Below the pieces are notes generated by a model. The model did not search any database, had not been told where the DNA came from, and saw only the letters and a list, made by a program, of their open reading frames with translations. The translations under genes and the position numbers were made by a program. Source: Melampsora larici-populina 98AG31 (Eukaryota > Basidiomycota > Pucciniomycetes > Pucciniales > Melampsoraceae). Taken from it: a DNA stretch of 64,000 nt. The DNA lies in the NCBI RefSeq assembly GCF_000204055.1, contig NW_006768768.1, positions 1,404,322 to 1,468,321 on the forward strand. Reading direction: 5' to 3'. Position 1 is the stretch's first letter, and each line of letters opens with the position of its first letter. This document shows, piece after piece, positions 11,001 through 21,629 of the stretch.

Positions 11001-13447
11001 AATGGGTTCTCCGGGAGTTTCTTGATGTTTCTTGTTTTGTTTTTATAGATGATATCCTTATCTTTTCGAAAACTGAGGAAGAGCATGCCTTGCACATTGA
11101 ACAGATTCTAGCTAAGTTATCAGATCATCAGTTGACAGCTTCTCCGGCGAAATGCAAGTTTTTCATTACTGAAGTCGTGTTTTTAGGATTTGTTATTTCA
11201 ACTGAAGGGCTTAAGATGGATCCGAAGAAGCTCAGTACTTTGGCTGAGTGGCCATACCCAGCTGATTTAGCTGATCTTCGAAGATTTCTGGGCTTTTCAA
11301 ATTTTTATCAAAGGTTTCTGCCAGCTTTTTCACAAATTGTCTCACCTTTGACTGATCTTACTGTAGCATCGGCGGACGTTAAGCGGGGTTTGCTTAAGCC
11401 AGGTGTAAAGGCGGCATTTAATTTATTAAGGCGACTTTTTGCTGAGTCCCCCTTTTTGTTACATTTTGATTTTAAAAAGAAGAGGGTCTTGCAAGTTGAT
11501 TCTTCGGGATTTGCTTTCTCCGGTATTTTGTCACAGTACTCGGAGTCTGGAGAATTGAGACCTGTAGCTTACTATTCAAAGAAGTTGACTCCAGCGGAAC
11601 GGAACTGGCAAGTCCATGATCAGGAACTTGGCGCCATTATTGCTTGTTTTCAGGAATGGCGTGCCTGGTTGCTGGGGTCAAGCGAAGCAGTGGCAGTGCT
11701 ATCGGATCATGCTAATCTTCGCTATTTCATGACGGCGCAGGATCTCACTCCGAGGCAGGCTCGTTGGGCTTCCTTTTTGGGCCAATTTGATTTTGAAATT
11801 TTGCATACTCCCGGGAAGTTAAATCCCGCTGATCCTGCTTCTCGCCGTTCTGATTTAACTGACGGAAAGTTTTCTTCTGATAAGGTTGTATTGTTAGGCA
11901 GACAAGATGTCGGTGATTTGGCGGTTTCGGTTGTTTCCTTGCAAAAGGATCTCATCATCGGACGTTCAGATCCTTCCAACTTCTTGCCAGCTTCCCTGGA
12001 GACTCAACGTTGGTTTCATGGTTTATATGCCTCTGATGCTCTAATCCAAGGTCAACGACCACGACATCTCACCTACCAGTCTAATTTATGGTGGTGGCGT
12101 GATCGGGTTTATGTTCCTTTGGAAGCTCGAACTAAGGTCATGCGTGAAATGCATGAAGCTCCGTCAGCGGGTCATTGGGGTAGCATGAAGACATTGGATT
12201 TGTTATCTCGAACCTTTTCGTGGCCAAATATTCGTGATGATTTGCTAATCTTTTTGAAAACTTGTATCAGTTGTCAGCGTGTAAAGGTGGATAGAAGAGC
12301 TCCTCAGGGTGAATTGGTGCCTTTGCCGGTCCCGGAACGACCTTGGTCGACTATTGGGGTTGATTTTATTGTAAAATTACCTTTGTCGAACGGGTTTGAT
12401 TCCATAATGGTGGTCGTCGACCATATGGGGAAGGGCGCTCATTTCATCCCTGCGAAGGAGTCCTGGAACGCTGAGCAATTAGCTGAGTCTTTTATTTCGA
12501 ATATTTTTAAGCATCATGGTTTGCCAGACATCATTGTTTCTGATAGAGGCACTACCTTTGTTTCTCGGTTTTGGACAGCTGTTTTACGGTTACTGAATAT
12601 TTCTCTGTCGCCTTCTACCGCCTTTCATCCGCAAACTGATGGACAGGTAGAAAGGATTAATGCCTTGGTCGAGGATTTCTTGCGGCATTTTGTTGCTGAG
12701 GATCAGTCAGATTGGGGACGTTGGTTGCCGATCGCGGAGTTTGCTTATAATAACTCACCTTCAGCATCAACGGGGTTCTCGCCTTTCTTTGCTTACACCG
12801 GCTGTCACCCCCGTTTTAATTCTTTGGTTGCTAGTTCAGGTGTCCCGCGGGCTGACGATTTTGTTGCTCACATGCAGGCAATTCATCATTCTTTACGGGA
12901 AAATTTAGAGAAAGCGAAATTGGCACAGGCGAAATTTTACAATGGGTCACGCCGGGTTTCAACTACGTATTCTCCTGGGGATTTGGTTTGGTTGGCTAGG
13001 CGGCATTTGAGAACTTTGCGCCCCTCAAACAAGCTGGATGTTCGCAGGATTGGTCCGTTTCCAGTAAAACGGATGGTTGGGAAAAATGCTGCTGAGTTAT
13101 CTTTACCTCTTTCCTTGCGACGGTTACATCCGGTTTTCAATGTGTCCTTGCTTTCGCCTTTTGTAGGGGAATTTTTTGCTCAGCCTGCTGATTCTGCGGT
13201 ATTGGATGATGATGATCAGATGGCAGGGGTGGCGGCGTTTGTTATTGATTACCGAAAAACGGCTTTGGGGGTGTTTGAATATCTTTTGCGCGGTGGGGAC
13301 ACCACGGGCTTGGACGATGTCTGGACACCTTTAACTCAGATTTCGACTGCTTTGGATCCTTGGCTGAAGAAATTTCATTTGTTATCACCTTCCTGCGGTC
13401 CAGGACCTCCGGATGAAGTTTGGTCGGCGCGTGCTTTGATTTATTAA
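8078..13447 (+). CDS. Gag-Pol polyprotein of a chromovirus-type Ty3/gypsy element
   Basis: A single uninterrupted frame of about 1789 residues supplies all retrotransposition functions. I place the start at MDPWNPRTG because the 29 residues upstream look like leader sequence; the frame itself is open from 7991. In order: a coiled-coil segment (QRLQDEVHQLQIQL), a Q/P/H-rich stretch, a Gag core, a zinc-knuckle-like CAKC...H...C, an aspartic protease (ALIDTGAMANLI, residue ~630), a reverse transcriptase (KIDLKSAFN, FRTPWGLFEF, VMPFGLANAP), RNase H, and an integrase with an HHCC finger, GVDF, SDRGTTF and VERIN as the D,D,E triad. At the C-terminus VIDYRKTALGVFEYLL...DDVWTPL resembles a chromodomain. 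The polymerase box reads FIDD instead of YxDD. Gag and Pol are fused without a frameshift. No stops are present, so the element could be active. Confidence 0.95.
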   Translation: MDPWNPRTGISDVSSLFDMESVRPDPRPQSRSEVQRLQDEVHQLQIQLSNAQMQSLIDQNQRSNEVPNQPSVDDLAQGIHVLNIQRDIPPHQNPNLQVPQFNQQVPNFHPQFPQFQDMNQQVPPFVHQNVPSASFEHLRNTPHFSHEHFQGFPQNQMPHPQFVPSVNIHPVNVQQQGQHFHPRPQYEPRQHTPPVAQYANRPPHPAFRTPYQPPSQPPSAFSNSAQSVQTPRFRNNICFSGTAAHLKSFFQDFYQELRDNESFFSTKDDKFKINWLLTLFEPCSTASYWFNSLLELNAAEFGQFDGFDDLKALEYKLAPLSSFPLFLHELCITFADKNEDRTNRKNLDNCQQGSNTIVDYNSRFCSLAIHVSISPEDAILKYVKGLDPDIYAEAVRLSGWIGSRMLQEKMLLAVQASEIVQELSELPPNHASYIKKVHKPDAQHVHQYRPTTVQVHRQDQAVPMDVDAINLGSSSKKPSIFFQIMNACRERKICAKCLKDYDLQGSHLKGVCPNQNKTLQEKLQFLNIKSVSQVQFREDEQVMEGCSEEFNINSVAFVNTSQEQSLAVNDFMADYFSAMNEMIYPEGLQQEVQFDINSVRIDTCQAANGKFIVPFTLLNKGSPIVVMALIDTGAMANLISQDLVNKHQIATTSRTPMRCFGFDGSASSGGVVDKEWVGVLSATSSSMSQVKLSARLGVTAIHGQDVILGLPWMKSVGASAICHLDGVYLAIDGVVVASMTSSELSVVSCESGSVALSFPVSSLTATDDIPASLRSPSISISISDVNVSLNPLPNKSLPVNLPKSCLKYSHVFFPQDFVLPPHRRFDCAIDLKPDCDPPFGGLYNLAQSKQLELREYLDEMLTKGFIRPSSSPAAAPIFFVKVPGKKNRPCVDYRGLNKITKRDSYPIPVMSWLLNQLKGCKVFAKIDLKSAFNLIRIKDGDKWKTAFRTPWGLFEFTVMPFGLANAPAIFQRFIQWVLREFLDVSCFVFIDDILIFSKTEEEHALHIEQILAKLSDHQLTASPAKCKFFITEVVFLGFVISTEGLKMDPKKLSTLAEWPYPADLADLRRFLGFSNFYQRFLPAFSQIVSPLTDLTVASADVKRGLLKPGVKAAFNLLRRLFAESPFLLHFDFKKKRVLQVDSSGFAFSGILSQYSESGELRPVAYYSKKLTPAERNWQVHDQELGAIIACFQEWRAWLLGSSEAVAVLSDHANLRYFMTAQDLTPRQARWASFLGQFDFEILHTPGKLNPADPASRRSDLTDGKFSSDKVVLLGRQDVGDLAVSVVSLQKDLIIGRSDPSNFLPASLETQRWFHGLYASDALIQGQRPRHLTYQSNLWWWRDRVYVPLEARTKVMREMHEAPSAGHWGSMKTLDLLSRTFSWPNIRDDLLIFLKTCISCQRVKVDRRAPQGELVPLPVPERPWSTIGVDFIVKLPLSNGFDSIMVVVDHMGKGAHFIPAKESWNAEQLAESFISNIFKHHGLPDIIVSDRGTTFVSRFWTAVLRLLNISLSPSTAFHPQTDGQVERINALVEDFLRHFVAEDQSDWGRWLPIAEFAYNNSPSASTGFSPFFAYTGCHPRFNSLVASSGVPRADDFVAHMQAIHHSLRENLEKAKLAQAKFYNGSRRVSTTYSPGDLVWLARRHLRTLRPSNKLDVRRIGPFPVKRMVGKNAAELSLPLSLRRLHPVFNVSLLSPFVGEFFAQPADSAVLDDDDQMAGVAAFVIDYRKTALGVFEYLLRGGDTTGLDDVWTPLTQISTALDPWLKKFHLLSPSCGPGPPDEVWSARALIY

Positions 13448-13472
13448 TTCTGTTACAAGTTAGAGCATATTT

Positions 13473-13800
13473 TGTCATAGATGTTTGGTTAGGGTTTTTC
13501 ATCGGTGCCTGGTTATTAAGGGCTCGTCCTGAAAACTTCTGTTTTCTATTTTAGTAGTTTTTCTTTTAGTTCCTTTTTCACAAATCTAATGTGTCACGTC
13601 ATGTAAACGTTTATCTGTGTTCCTGATATTTGTCATCTTATCTTATATAGAGTTGTTATGTCTCTTTTCTTGTTCTCTTTTTCTTTATCGAAAATATTAT
13701 TATTATCCTCTCTTTTTAGAAAAGACTTTCACTTAAGACCAGACCAGACCCTAGTTACTAAGACCAGACCTGTATCAAGGATACAAGGTTCCCCATCACA
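13473..13800 (+). repeat. 3' LTR of the Ty3/gypsy element
   Basis: A 328-bp direct repeat of 7389-7714, starting 25 bp after the Gag-Pol stop codon and followed by the duplicated CAATG. Confidence 0.93.
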
Positions 13801-13805
13801 CAATG

Positions 13806-14397
13806 GCCATGAGATTGTCTCTCCAATTGCACCTTTCCCTAACGTAATTGAAGTCCCTCCTCAAACATCCTCTGGAGCCTGGGCTCCGCTGGAAGTCTCT
13901 GCGGTTGGTGGGGCTTGTTCAAGCTAGCACCTTTTCATTGCCACGCTTTCAATTTTGTCGTCTTTCGTGTGTATGTAGGTGCAGCAGCCTACCAGGATGA
14001 CAGCTTTTACTCAGCCCATTGAGCACTTATTCAATGTACTCTTTATGGGTTACTTCTCACCATAGTGATAGCTCGCTTTGTGCGGCTACCCTTTTGGTCA
14101 TTCCAGCGCTGGAGATGAGATCATGTCAACTTTTGCCGCTGAGCCTTATGAACGATAAAAGTGAGGTGCTTCAACACGATGCATGCAAGATGTTTTCCCG
14201 AGGTGCGGTCAGAAGTGCGCCCCGAAACAATATCGCGCGTCACCAGACCAACCGATCGTTGTTCAATCGACTTTGCTTCTCCACATTCTGAAATCTCGAG
14301 GAAAATCTTAACCCAGAAGTCGATTCTAAGAGAACATTGGAGCTCAGATTCAATCACCGAAGAAGAAAGTACTATTCAAAGATTTTGAATCAAAAAG
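13806..14397. other. Intergenic, upstream of MED5
   Basis: Host DNA resumes after the retrotransposon. Before the insertion this was contiguous with 7388, so the segment probably belongs to the shared upstream region of the divergent secreted-protein and MED5 genes. No gene is supported. Confidence 0.4.
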
Positions 14398-17300
14398 ATG
14401 AACGAACAAATCGAGAAAGTGGCCTCCATCACTCGAGCTAGCTGGTCAAGAGCCATGTCTGCTGATCAATGGATTGGATTCTTATCATCTCATCATTTTC
14501 AATCTCGTGGAATTGAAGGTTACTCGTCCAACTCTTTTTCAGACGCCGTTTGTGGTCAGTTGTCAGTCAAGTCTTACGATTCTTTTACTTTTTTTCGTCT
14601 CAAGACAAAAGATTCCCCCAAACAGATAGATTGACAAGATCTTGAATTGATTGTTGTTCAAACTTTAGATATCCTCATTCGTCTCATTACGGCTACTAGT
14701 CCACCTTCGAATCGACTTTTATCTTATTACCAAGCAGCTTTACATTCCGGACCAGATTGGGCTTCATTGGATGATCAACTTGGTCCATGGATTTCGGCTT
14801 CTCAAGTTTCGACTCGAATCCTCATCTGGATTTCAGAGATGGATTTAAATCAAGACGAATCTTTACAAAGTTCTCATTCAGTCTTTAATCGAGTCACTCG
14901 TCTTGAAACCCTTAATTTACTTGCCAAACCTTTGCTGAAATTTTCACCTTCGATCGTGACGTATGAACCAGCTGAATGTCTTCGATACTTGAGTTGCTTA
15001 TTAGACCTTTTCGAATGTTGTCGTCCTACTTCACAATCAACTAGAGCTGAACGTAAATTAAATGTACCTGCTCATCAACTAGCTGATTGTTTATTAGCTT
15101 CTTTATCATCATGCATCCTATCAATCTCTCGACGTGATTTTCTACAACATCCTGATCTTCTATCGCCTCTTCTCACCAAGCTATCATCTCGACTCTCGAT
15201 ACTTGATCAAGGACCAAAAGATTCTCAGGCCAATATCCTTTACTTTCCTTCGATCTTACGTCATCTATCACCTTCAGTTTGTAAAGAATTGGTATATTCA
15301 ACCCTTAGCCCTAAGCTTCCCCAGTCCTCACCACTTGACTATAATCTTCCAGTGACTTCTACTACCTCAAGTGCGATCATCGCCCATATTCTCCTAACAC
15401 CGGGTGCGGCAGCAATGCAGTTGAATGGTGACGGACGACATGTACCAACACCATTGATCATCAGAATTATTGGATTTGCTCTTACTTACATCAAGCGGAA
15501 TCCAGAGGATCGAAGCGGGATCTTATGTTTACCGACTCATTGTCGAACATGGTTATTTGATCTCTTACTTGCTGCTATCAGGATTGGAAATATTAATTCA
15601 TCAGTAGTTTTAGATTTTGAAGCTTTAAGTGAAACTCAAGTGAATGATGAATCAAATACAGAAGATGATAAGGTTTCATGGAAAGCCCTACTTGGTGGAG
15701 GTAGACTTGGTGAATTGATTCGATTTGCTATCATGACGGCTCCTGAGATCTGTCCGGATGAAGATTTACTTGGTTCATCTGATCTTTCACTCTTGAGACA
15801 AAACATGATCGGTAAGGACACACCTCATGCTTCTCCTGTCGAAAAATCTAACCATGGGGTTCATGATGAGCCTCCACGACGATTTCTTCATCGAGTACAA
15901 CTATGGAATTCGTTTCTTTCAAGTCTTCATGCTCATCAACTTGTTGCATCACAAGCTACGGATCGGATGGATACAATGGATTCAGGAGAGATGACTGAGA
16001 TCATGGATCCTGATATGTGCCCTCGTGAACATCATTATGGTGAACTTGAACTTGGCTTAGATAACCTTGTTGAAGTCTTGGGAATCACCAAGGAAACTCC
16101 TATTGCTGAGATCGCTACTACAACCAAGGATGTAAGTGAATCATCCAAAGATTTTCGTTTCTTGTAGATGAACATGATCTGGTTGAATTGATCTCGATGA
16201 TTTGTTTTTCTTGAATTTCCAAAAGGCTCTCATGAATGCAGCATGGTCATTTGATCTTACCACTTTAACTAATCTCACCAAAGCCTTAACAGGTCTAGAT
16301 ACATTATGTACCTTATTTTTATGGCTCGAACCTAAAGATCTTCTGAAACCGGTCAAAGATGTATTAGATGGATGGGAGAATGCTAGAAGTCAATCCAAGA
16401 AACAAGGTACAGTAGATGAAAGTGATGGAAGTAATGGGTTTGAAAAGTTTGGTGGATTAGTAGGATGGGTACAAGGTGTAGCAGGTCGATTTGGACTAAT
16501 GTCACATTTATCAATCCATTTAGGTTCTTCTTCTGGTTTTACAATCCATTATCTTTCGAATCCATCAACAGCTTCTCCATTAGCTTCTTTACCTACTAGT
16601 CATTCTACTACTTTAGCTTCTTGGATTGGAGCCTTATATGGTTCTTCTGGTATCTCGGACGATCTGTTGACGAAAACGGATCCACGGATATTTTTTATGA
16701 TTAGTGCTAGTATCTTTAAACAATCCTTTGATGCTTTAAGAACTGGGTTAATCGATTTGGAAACGTTTAGGGAAGGATTGAGTTATTTTGAACAAGAGCT
16801 TCTGGTGGCCGGTTGTGCAGTTGGTGTGGTGGGTTGGTTGGTGAATGAGTTGAGCCGTGCTGGGTAAGTGAACAATTTCGTTCTGGAGAGTATGTCATAT
16901 GATAGAATTTGAATGAACTGAGCGAAGATTGTGATTGTTTGGATTTGCGAACCAGGGCTATGAGCGCTACATCATATCCGACAGCTTTACTTGATATTCT
17001 TCAAGCTATCCTTTTATCTGATGCGATTACACCTACTGCGATTAGTTTGGTAGCAGCAAAATCACTCAGATTACTACGTTCTTTTAATGCGTATTTTCTT
17101 GCAGTGCAAACCTCAGTTCCAGAAAGTCCAGTGCCTATTGAAGAAGGAGATCAACCTGCACCTGATCTTGCAAGATCTGTGAAATTAGATATCGAACGAA
17201 TCGAAGAGAAACTGATGGCGTTTCCATCAACCGATCTGGTAGCCCCTACCGGTTATCTAACCTTTAATTTTTATAATACCGATTTATTGGTGACTTATGG

Positions 17301-18228
17301 GATTGGAATGGGATGGGAAGAAGCTTTGAATGTGGCATTGAAGATGGCGATTACAGATGAGATGTTAGATTTAGATGATCATCCGTATCATCAAAACCAT
17401 CCGAACAAACCCTTACCAGCTTTGATGGGACATAAAACGAATTCGACGATTCCACTTTGGTCTTTATTACCATATATCTTAAAATCAGTTTCGATTGCCA
17501 AGTTTGTTAGGATTGTGATTTCGGGGATTTGTTTGATTTTAAAGAAAGGAGAAGAAATCAAATTACCACTTTATGATCAGTTTGGTGATGCAGATCGAAA
17601 AGAAAGAAATCGAATTAGGATTGGAAAGATGTGGTCTATTAAAGATTATGAATTGATTGAAAGATCGATTAAGTTGGGAGTTGATATTTTTACATGGCCG
17701 TTTGAACAGATTGGAGTTCATTTGATTGATCCATTGATGAGAAAAACATGTGTTCAGGATGAGAGTCCATCTAATAACAGGACTGATGATCCTCATCATC
17801 ATCGAATCAAAGGGTATCTGAAGTATGGAGAAAGACCTGGATTGGTAGGACCTGTTTTAGAAGAAGTCTTGATGGAATGGGGTCAACGGATTGGAGTTCA
17901 TGAAGTGATTGAAGAAGCTGAATTAGAAAGAGATATCGTTTTAGGATGTTTGAATCGATTGAGAATCTTGGAAGAAGCATCTTTATTGAGTGGAGATTTA
18001 GGTAGGAATGGACATCGAGGAGTCGTTGGAGGACTTGGAGGAGAGGATTTAGAGGATTGGTCTAGGTTTTATCGTAGATTGAGTTATGAAGTCTTTTTGA
18101 AAGAGATTATTGGTTTGGAACGTAGGAATATTAAGATTGAAAATAAACAGAGAGGGTTGAGTATGATGAAATGGATTCAGGATGGATTGTTAATTGAAGA
18201 TGGACTCTTGATGGGGGTTTGTCAATGA
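14398..18228 (+). CDS. MED5: Mediator complex subunit 5 (Med5/Nut1)
   Basis: Med5 is a tail-module subunit of Mediator, the complex linking transcription factors to RNA polymerase II. Four exons (14398-14554, 14639-16131, 16226-16863, 16956-18228) join in phase to 3561 nt, 1186 residues, a normal size for the family. The start MNEQIEKVASITRASWSRAM is the first ATG of the frame. The protein is helical and leucine-rich throughout, as expected for Med5 HEAT-like folds. The clearest family blocks are WIGALYGSSGISDDLL (residue ~683), the DPRIFFMISASIFKQSFDA segment after it, and LIDLETFREGLSYFEQELL (~730), all typical of fungal Med5. The last exon is hydrophilic with a long helical tail. No disabling mutations. 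Identification rests on the central conserved segment; the N-terminal third is poorly conserved in the family. Confidence 0.85.
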
Positions 18229-18249
18229 GAATGAGAATGAGAATGAGAA
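18224..18249 (+). repeat. ATGAGA hexamer tandem repeat at the MED5 stop
   Basis: About four copies of ATGAGA span the end of MED5. The stop codon TGA is inside the first unit. Probably a neutral microsatellite in the 3' untranslated region. Confidence 0.7.
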
Positions 18250-18885
18250 GTTCATTTTGATTTATATTTTGATTTATATTGGAGTTTTTTTTTTTGAGAA
18301 GTTTGATTGGATTTTCATGTGATTTGAACTTACCGTCAAGTTGGTTGATGAAGTTTATAGAGTGAATTCATGATTATGTAAACTTGGATGAGTTTGTTTG
18401 GGTTTATAAGAATTAGTAAAAGGTGTTGTAATGGTATTTTGATTGATGATTGTTTGCTTCATTAAAAAGTTGAAAGTCATGAGGATGAAAGTCATATCAT
18501 GGGTGATTGAATTGAACAATGGATCAGGATGAAGGATGTTGCACTTTTATCATGTGGATCATGATCTGTGTATTCATCATAGGTTTTCTGTTTCTTGAGC
18601 ATTTTCTTTATTAACCCAGAGACACACTGGGTCAAGGTGATTGTGTTTGTTTTGAGTTTCCCGGCCCCGAACTTCGAAGACCTGATTATGAATATGTACA
18701 ATCTGATATTTACATAGTGACAGTTCACAGGAATGAATTGATTGGAAGAATGTAGAACTTTAGTTGAATCGATTTGTTACTTTTACCTTTGATATCGTTC
18801 AACTGACTGATTTACATAAATGCACTTTATGAAGAACTCGAATTGATATCTTTAATTATAAATCGTTGGTAGTTAGTAGTTAGAA
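18250..18885. other. Intergenic between MED5 and the esterase-like gene
   Basis: AT-rich, with a T-run at 18285-18293 after MED5. An open frame on the minus strand (18492-18728) has no recognisable domain. I see no gene. Confidence 0.4.
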
Positions 18886-20255
18886 ATGATTAGATCTAAT
18901 GGTCTTTTCAAGTTTGTTCAAGTTGGAATCGGATTGATTGGATTAGGTTATTATTTGATTAGTAAGTTTAAATCAAATCAAATTAAGATTGAGTTGAGTG
19001 AAGTTGAAGTTGAAGATTGGCTTACATCAGTACTTGAAGATCTTACTAATCTCATGTGATCTTTCTTTATAAGAACGAATTGGAGATTAAATCAAAGAAT
19101 CACTAGAAATCCAAATCGAAATGAACATCATCCGATCATCGATTCACATCAAGATTTTGAATGTGATCCATACTCTGAACCAGGTTCACTTTACAGTTCA
19201 TCCAACTTACATCAATCTCGTTATATAATCTATAATGATCATCTTCAATCTACTTTATCAAACCATCAAATCAATCAATCAGATTGGATGGTTCCTTCTT
19301 ACTCTCATCAGTTACATCAAAACAGATTCGATCAAGTAGATTGGTTGAAAAATAAATCAATCCTTTTGATTGGTGATTCGATTGATCGAAACTTGGTCAT
19401 TCATTTTGCTCGACGTGCTTTGAAAGGTACCAAAGGTTTTCATCAGTTTTGGAAAGCTTCAGATCAAATCAATGTACCGGTCACTAAATTAGAATCACAT
19501 CAGATTGGAATTTCATATTTACCTGAATTGAATTTTACAGTCTATAATTGGTTTTTAATGGGTTGTATGGTTCAAGAAGAAGTTCCATTCTTTCATCCAC
19601 GTGAAGATTTACCTCAAGATTATCAATCTAAATTAAATCGATTTTATTTACCTTTGATTTCGAAAAAGGTTTTACCTTTACCTGATCTAGTAATCTTTAA
19701 TAGTGGGTTTTGGGATTTAGATTATTTAGCTAGATCTCGTGCTGTTCAATATCCATTACCGATTTCAAGTATTTCCAAAACTTTGGAAAACGAACCTAAA
19801 GATACGGAAAATGATTTAGGTGATGGGAATCCATTAAGTTTAAATGAATTATCTGTTCATCGATCTAGATTTAAATCATTTATAAACTCATTAAAATCAT
19901 CATTAGATGAACTTCAAAAGGATTTAAATCAATCTAAATCTATTCGATATATGTATAGATCTATGCAACTTGGTAATGCGACTGATCGCAATGCGTTTTC
20001 TCCTACAAGAGTTAAACAGATTGATTCTTCTAATTTGGCTTTGGTTAAGGAAATGAAGATTAAGGTTCTGGATTGGGGTAAGATGACGGTCGGACTTGAT
20101 AGACAACTTACGGATCCTCCAATCGTACGTGTTTCTTTTACTTTTTCACTTTGATTTGGTTAAATTTCTTAAGGATTTGGATGGAAACTTATGATTTTTT
20201 GGTTTGGTTTGGGTGGGATTAGCATTATGGAATTGGTTCTGCTCAGTATAGTTGA
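18886..20255 (+). CDS. Membrane-anchored SGNH/GDS-type esterase-like protein
   Basis: The start at 18886 gives MIRSNGLFKF followed by a hydrophobic stretch (VQVGIGLIGLGYYLI) that fits a signal anchor. The same frame continues through 19061 to 20124 except for one TGA near 19057. An intron must remove it: a strong GTAAGT donor lies at 18966, but its acceptor is uncertain (AAG at ~19154 keeps the frame). The main exon has ILLIGDSIDRN, the SGNH nucleophile block (Ser of GDS), and DLVIFNSGFWDLD, which may supply the glycine/asparagine block. At 20124 a GTACGT donor joins in phase to 20223-20255, giving TDPPIHYGIGSAQYS. The D-x-x-H near the C-terminus is the expected catalytic Asp/His pair and strongly supports this last exon. 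Substrate unknown; carbohydrate-acyl esterases share this layout. Confidence 0.7.
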
Positions 20256-21134
20256 GTGTTTTTTTTGAGAGAGAGTTTTGATGATTTTTTTTGATAGATT
20301 AAATCCTGATTCTTGGATTATTTTATAACACCTACTGTCTTTTTTTGATTTTTGGAAAAAATCATAGTTTTTGGTGATATGATGTTATTTTATCTGTAAG
20401 TTTCTTTACATACACTTTTGATTGGAATGATTTGATGATTAATTGGTTTTTTTTTGGTTTTTTTTTGGTTTGGATAAAAAAGTAAACAACATGTTTTGGG
20501 AGATGTTGATGAATGGATTGGTTGTAAATGGATAAAAGAACGTCGTGATCGGATTAGATTAGGTTTGGATTGAAACTTGAAATTTGGTACAAAAATCAAA
20601 TGGAGGATTGGATTGTGAAAAGTTTGAATTTAAAAACAAGTTTTGGAAAGATGGTTTTTTGCAGAAACCTGATTTGATTTGAATTGGTTTGGAGGTTTAG
20701 AAGGAAAGTTTATTTACTTAAGGAGGGTTTGAGCATTCTGGTTGGTTGGTTTGGTTTGGTTTGGTTTGTTGGATTGAAAGAGGTATGGTTTATTTAATTT
20801 GAAAACTTTTTGGAAAAAAAACTTTGTGGAGGGGGGGATTTCATTGATTGATTGATTGGATTTTTTTTTTGTAAAATCTTGTTGATTTTCTCATGTGCAT
20901 TTTTATAGTTTGTGGTACGCAATTTTTGATGTTTTGATTTTGGAATTTCTAATGGTTTTAGATGTGTGTGTGGAAGAAGAAGAAGAAGATGGATTTCAAA
21001 GGGTTATAAAATATTAAAAAGAAATTTGAAAAACATGAAAAGTAATCAATCAAAATATTTATATATAAGAGATTTGGTTCAAGTTTTTATAGTATGGACA
21101 AGTTTTTGAAGGGTTATTGTCAGACTTGAGACTC
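20256..21134. other. AT-rich intergenic region with TTTGG and poly-T tracts
   Basis: No gene is visible. The segment is full of TTTGGTT-type runs (around 20740-20765), poly-T tracts, and a GAA microsatellite near 20977-20988. Confidence 0.5.
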
Positions 21135-21137
21135 TTA

Positions 21138-21282
21138 GGGCGTGTTCACTTAAGCAATTTCTGGTGAGAAATCACATTCTGCAAAATTTAAAGTGTCTAT
21201 TTGGTGGTGCATGTTTCATTTTTGCATCAAAAAATTTACAGAATGTGATTTGTGATCAGAAATTCTTTAAGTGAACACGCCC
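21138..21282. mobile_element. 145-bp MITE, TTA target duplication (PIF/Harbinger-like)
   Basis: The two ends are inverted copies of GGGCGTGTTCACTTAA and the similarity continues for about 45 bp per side with few mismatches. Both sides are flanked by TTA (21135-21137 and 21283-21285). A 3-bp TTA/TAA target is typical of PIF/Harbinger elements. It has no coding capacity and would need a transposase supplied in trans. Confidence 0.85.
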
Positions 21283-21285
21283 TTA

Positions 21286-21420
21286 GAGCGTGTTCACTTG
21301 AGCAATTTCTGGTAAGAAATCATAGTCTGCAAAATTTAAAGTGTCTATTAGAGCACATTCACTTAAGCGCTTTCTGACCAAAAGTTGCACTCTACAAAGA
21401 GTAGAAATTGCATTCTGTGA
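21286..21420. repeat. Truncated tandem copies of the adjacent MITE
   Basis: Directly after the MITE, GAGCGTGTTCACTTGAGCAA repeats its left end with a few changes, and at about 21340 GAGCACATTCACTTAAGC begins a third, more diverged copy. Each is preceded by TTA. These look like partial elements inserted next to or into one another. Confidence 0.7.
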
Positions 21421-21465
21421 AATGTGTTTGTTTTCTTATTTACAAGCAGTCTGTAATGTACAGAA

Positions 21466-21629
21466 TAGCCGCGTTCAAACCTGACCCGGTTTCAAAAAAC
21501 CCATTTGACCAGGTGGACTTTTTGGTGGGAAGCTGTCAAGAACTGTCAATGGATACACAAAGTTACCACCAGAAAAGCAACTGGGTAACCGGGTTTTTGT
21601 CTCAACCGGGTTAGGTTTGAATGCGGCTA
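21466..21629. mobile_element. 164-bp MITE with 26-bp terminal inverted repeats and TA ends
   Basis: The left end TAGCCGCGTTCAAACCTGAC is matched in inverted form by the right end (reverse complement TAGCCGCATTCAAACCTAAC); 24 of the first 26 positions agree. TA at each edge may be the target duplication, as in Tc1/mariner elements. The interior has no coding frame. Confidence 0.8.

Larger units (their letters stand above)
7389..13800 (+). mobile_element. Ty3/gypsy LTR retrotransposon, nearly intact, 5-bp target duplication
   Basis: A 6412-bp element is bounded by direct long terminal repeats that start TGTCATAG and end TCACA. The 5 bp before it (7384-7388, CAATG) are repeated directly after it (13801-13805), a target site duplication of the size expected for this order. 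The LTRs differ only by one substitution (T/C at about 7606 versus 13689) and a 2-bp indel near the 3' end, so insertion was recent. One long open reading frame fills the interior. I could not identify a tRNA-complementary primer binding site after 7714, nor a strong polypurine tract before 13473. Confidence 0.95.

Noticed and set aside
10258..13140. Several minus-strand frames inside the retrotransposon
   Set aside because: All are shadows of the long Gag-Pol frame, which carries every recognisable domain.
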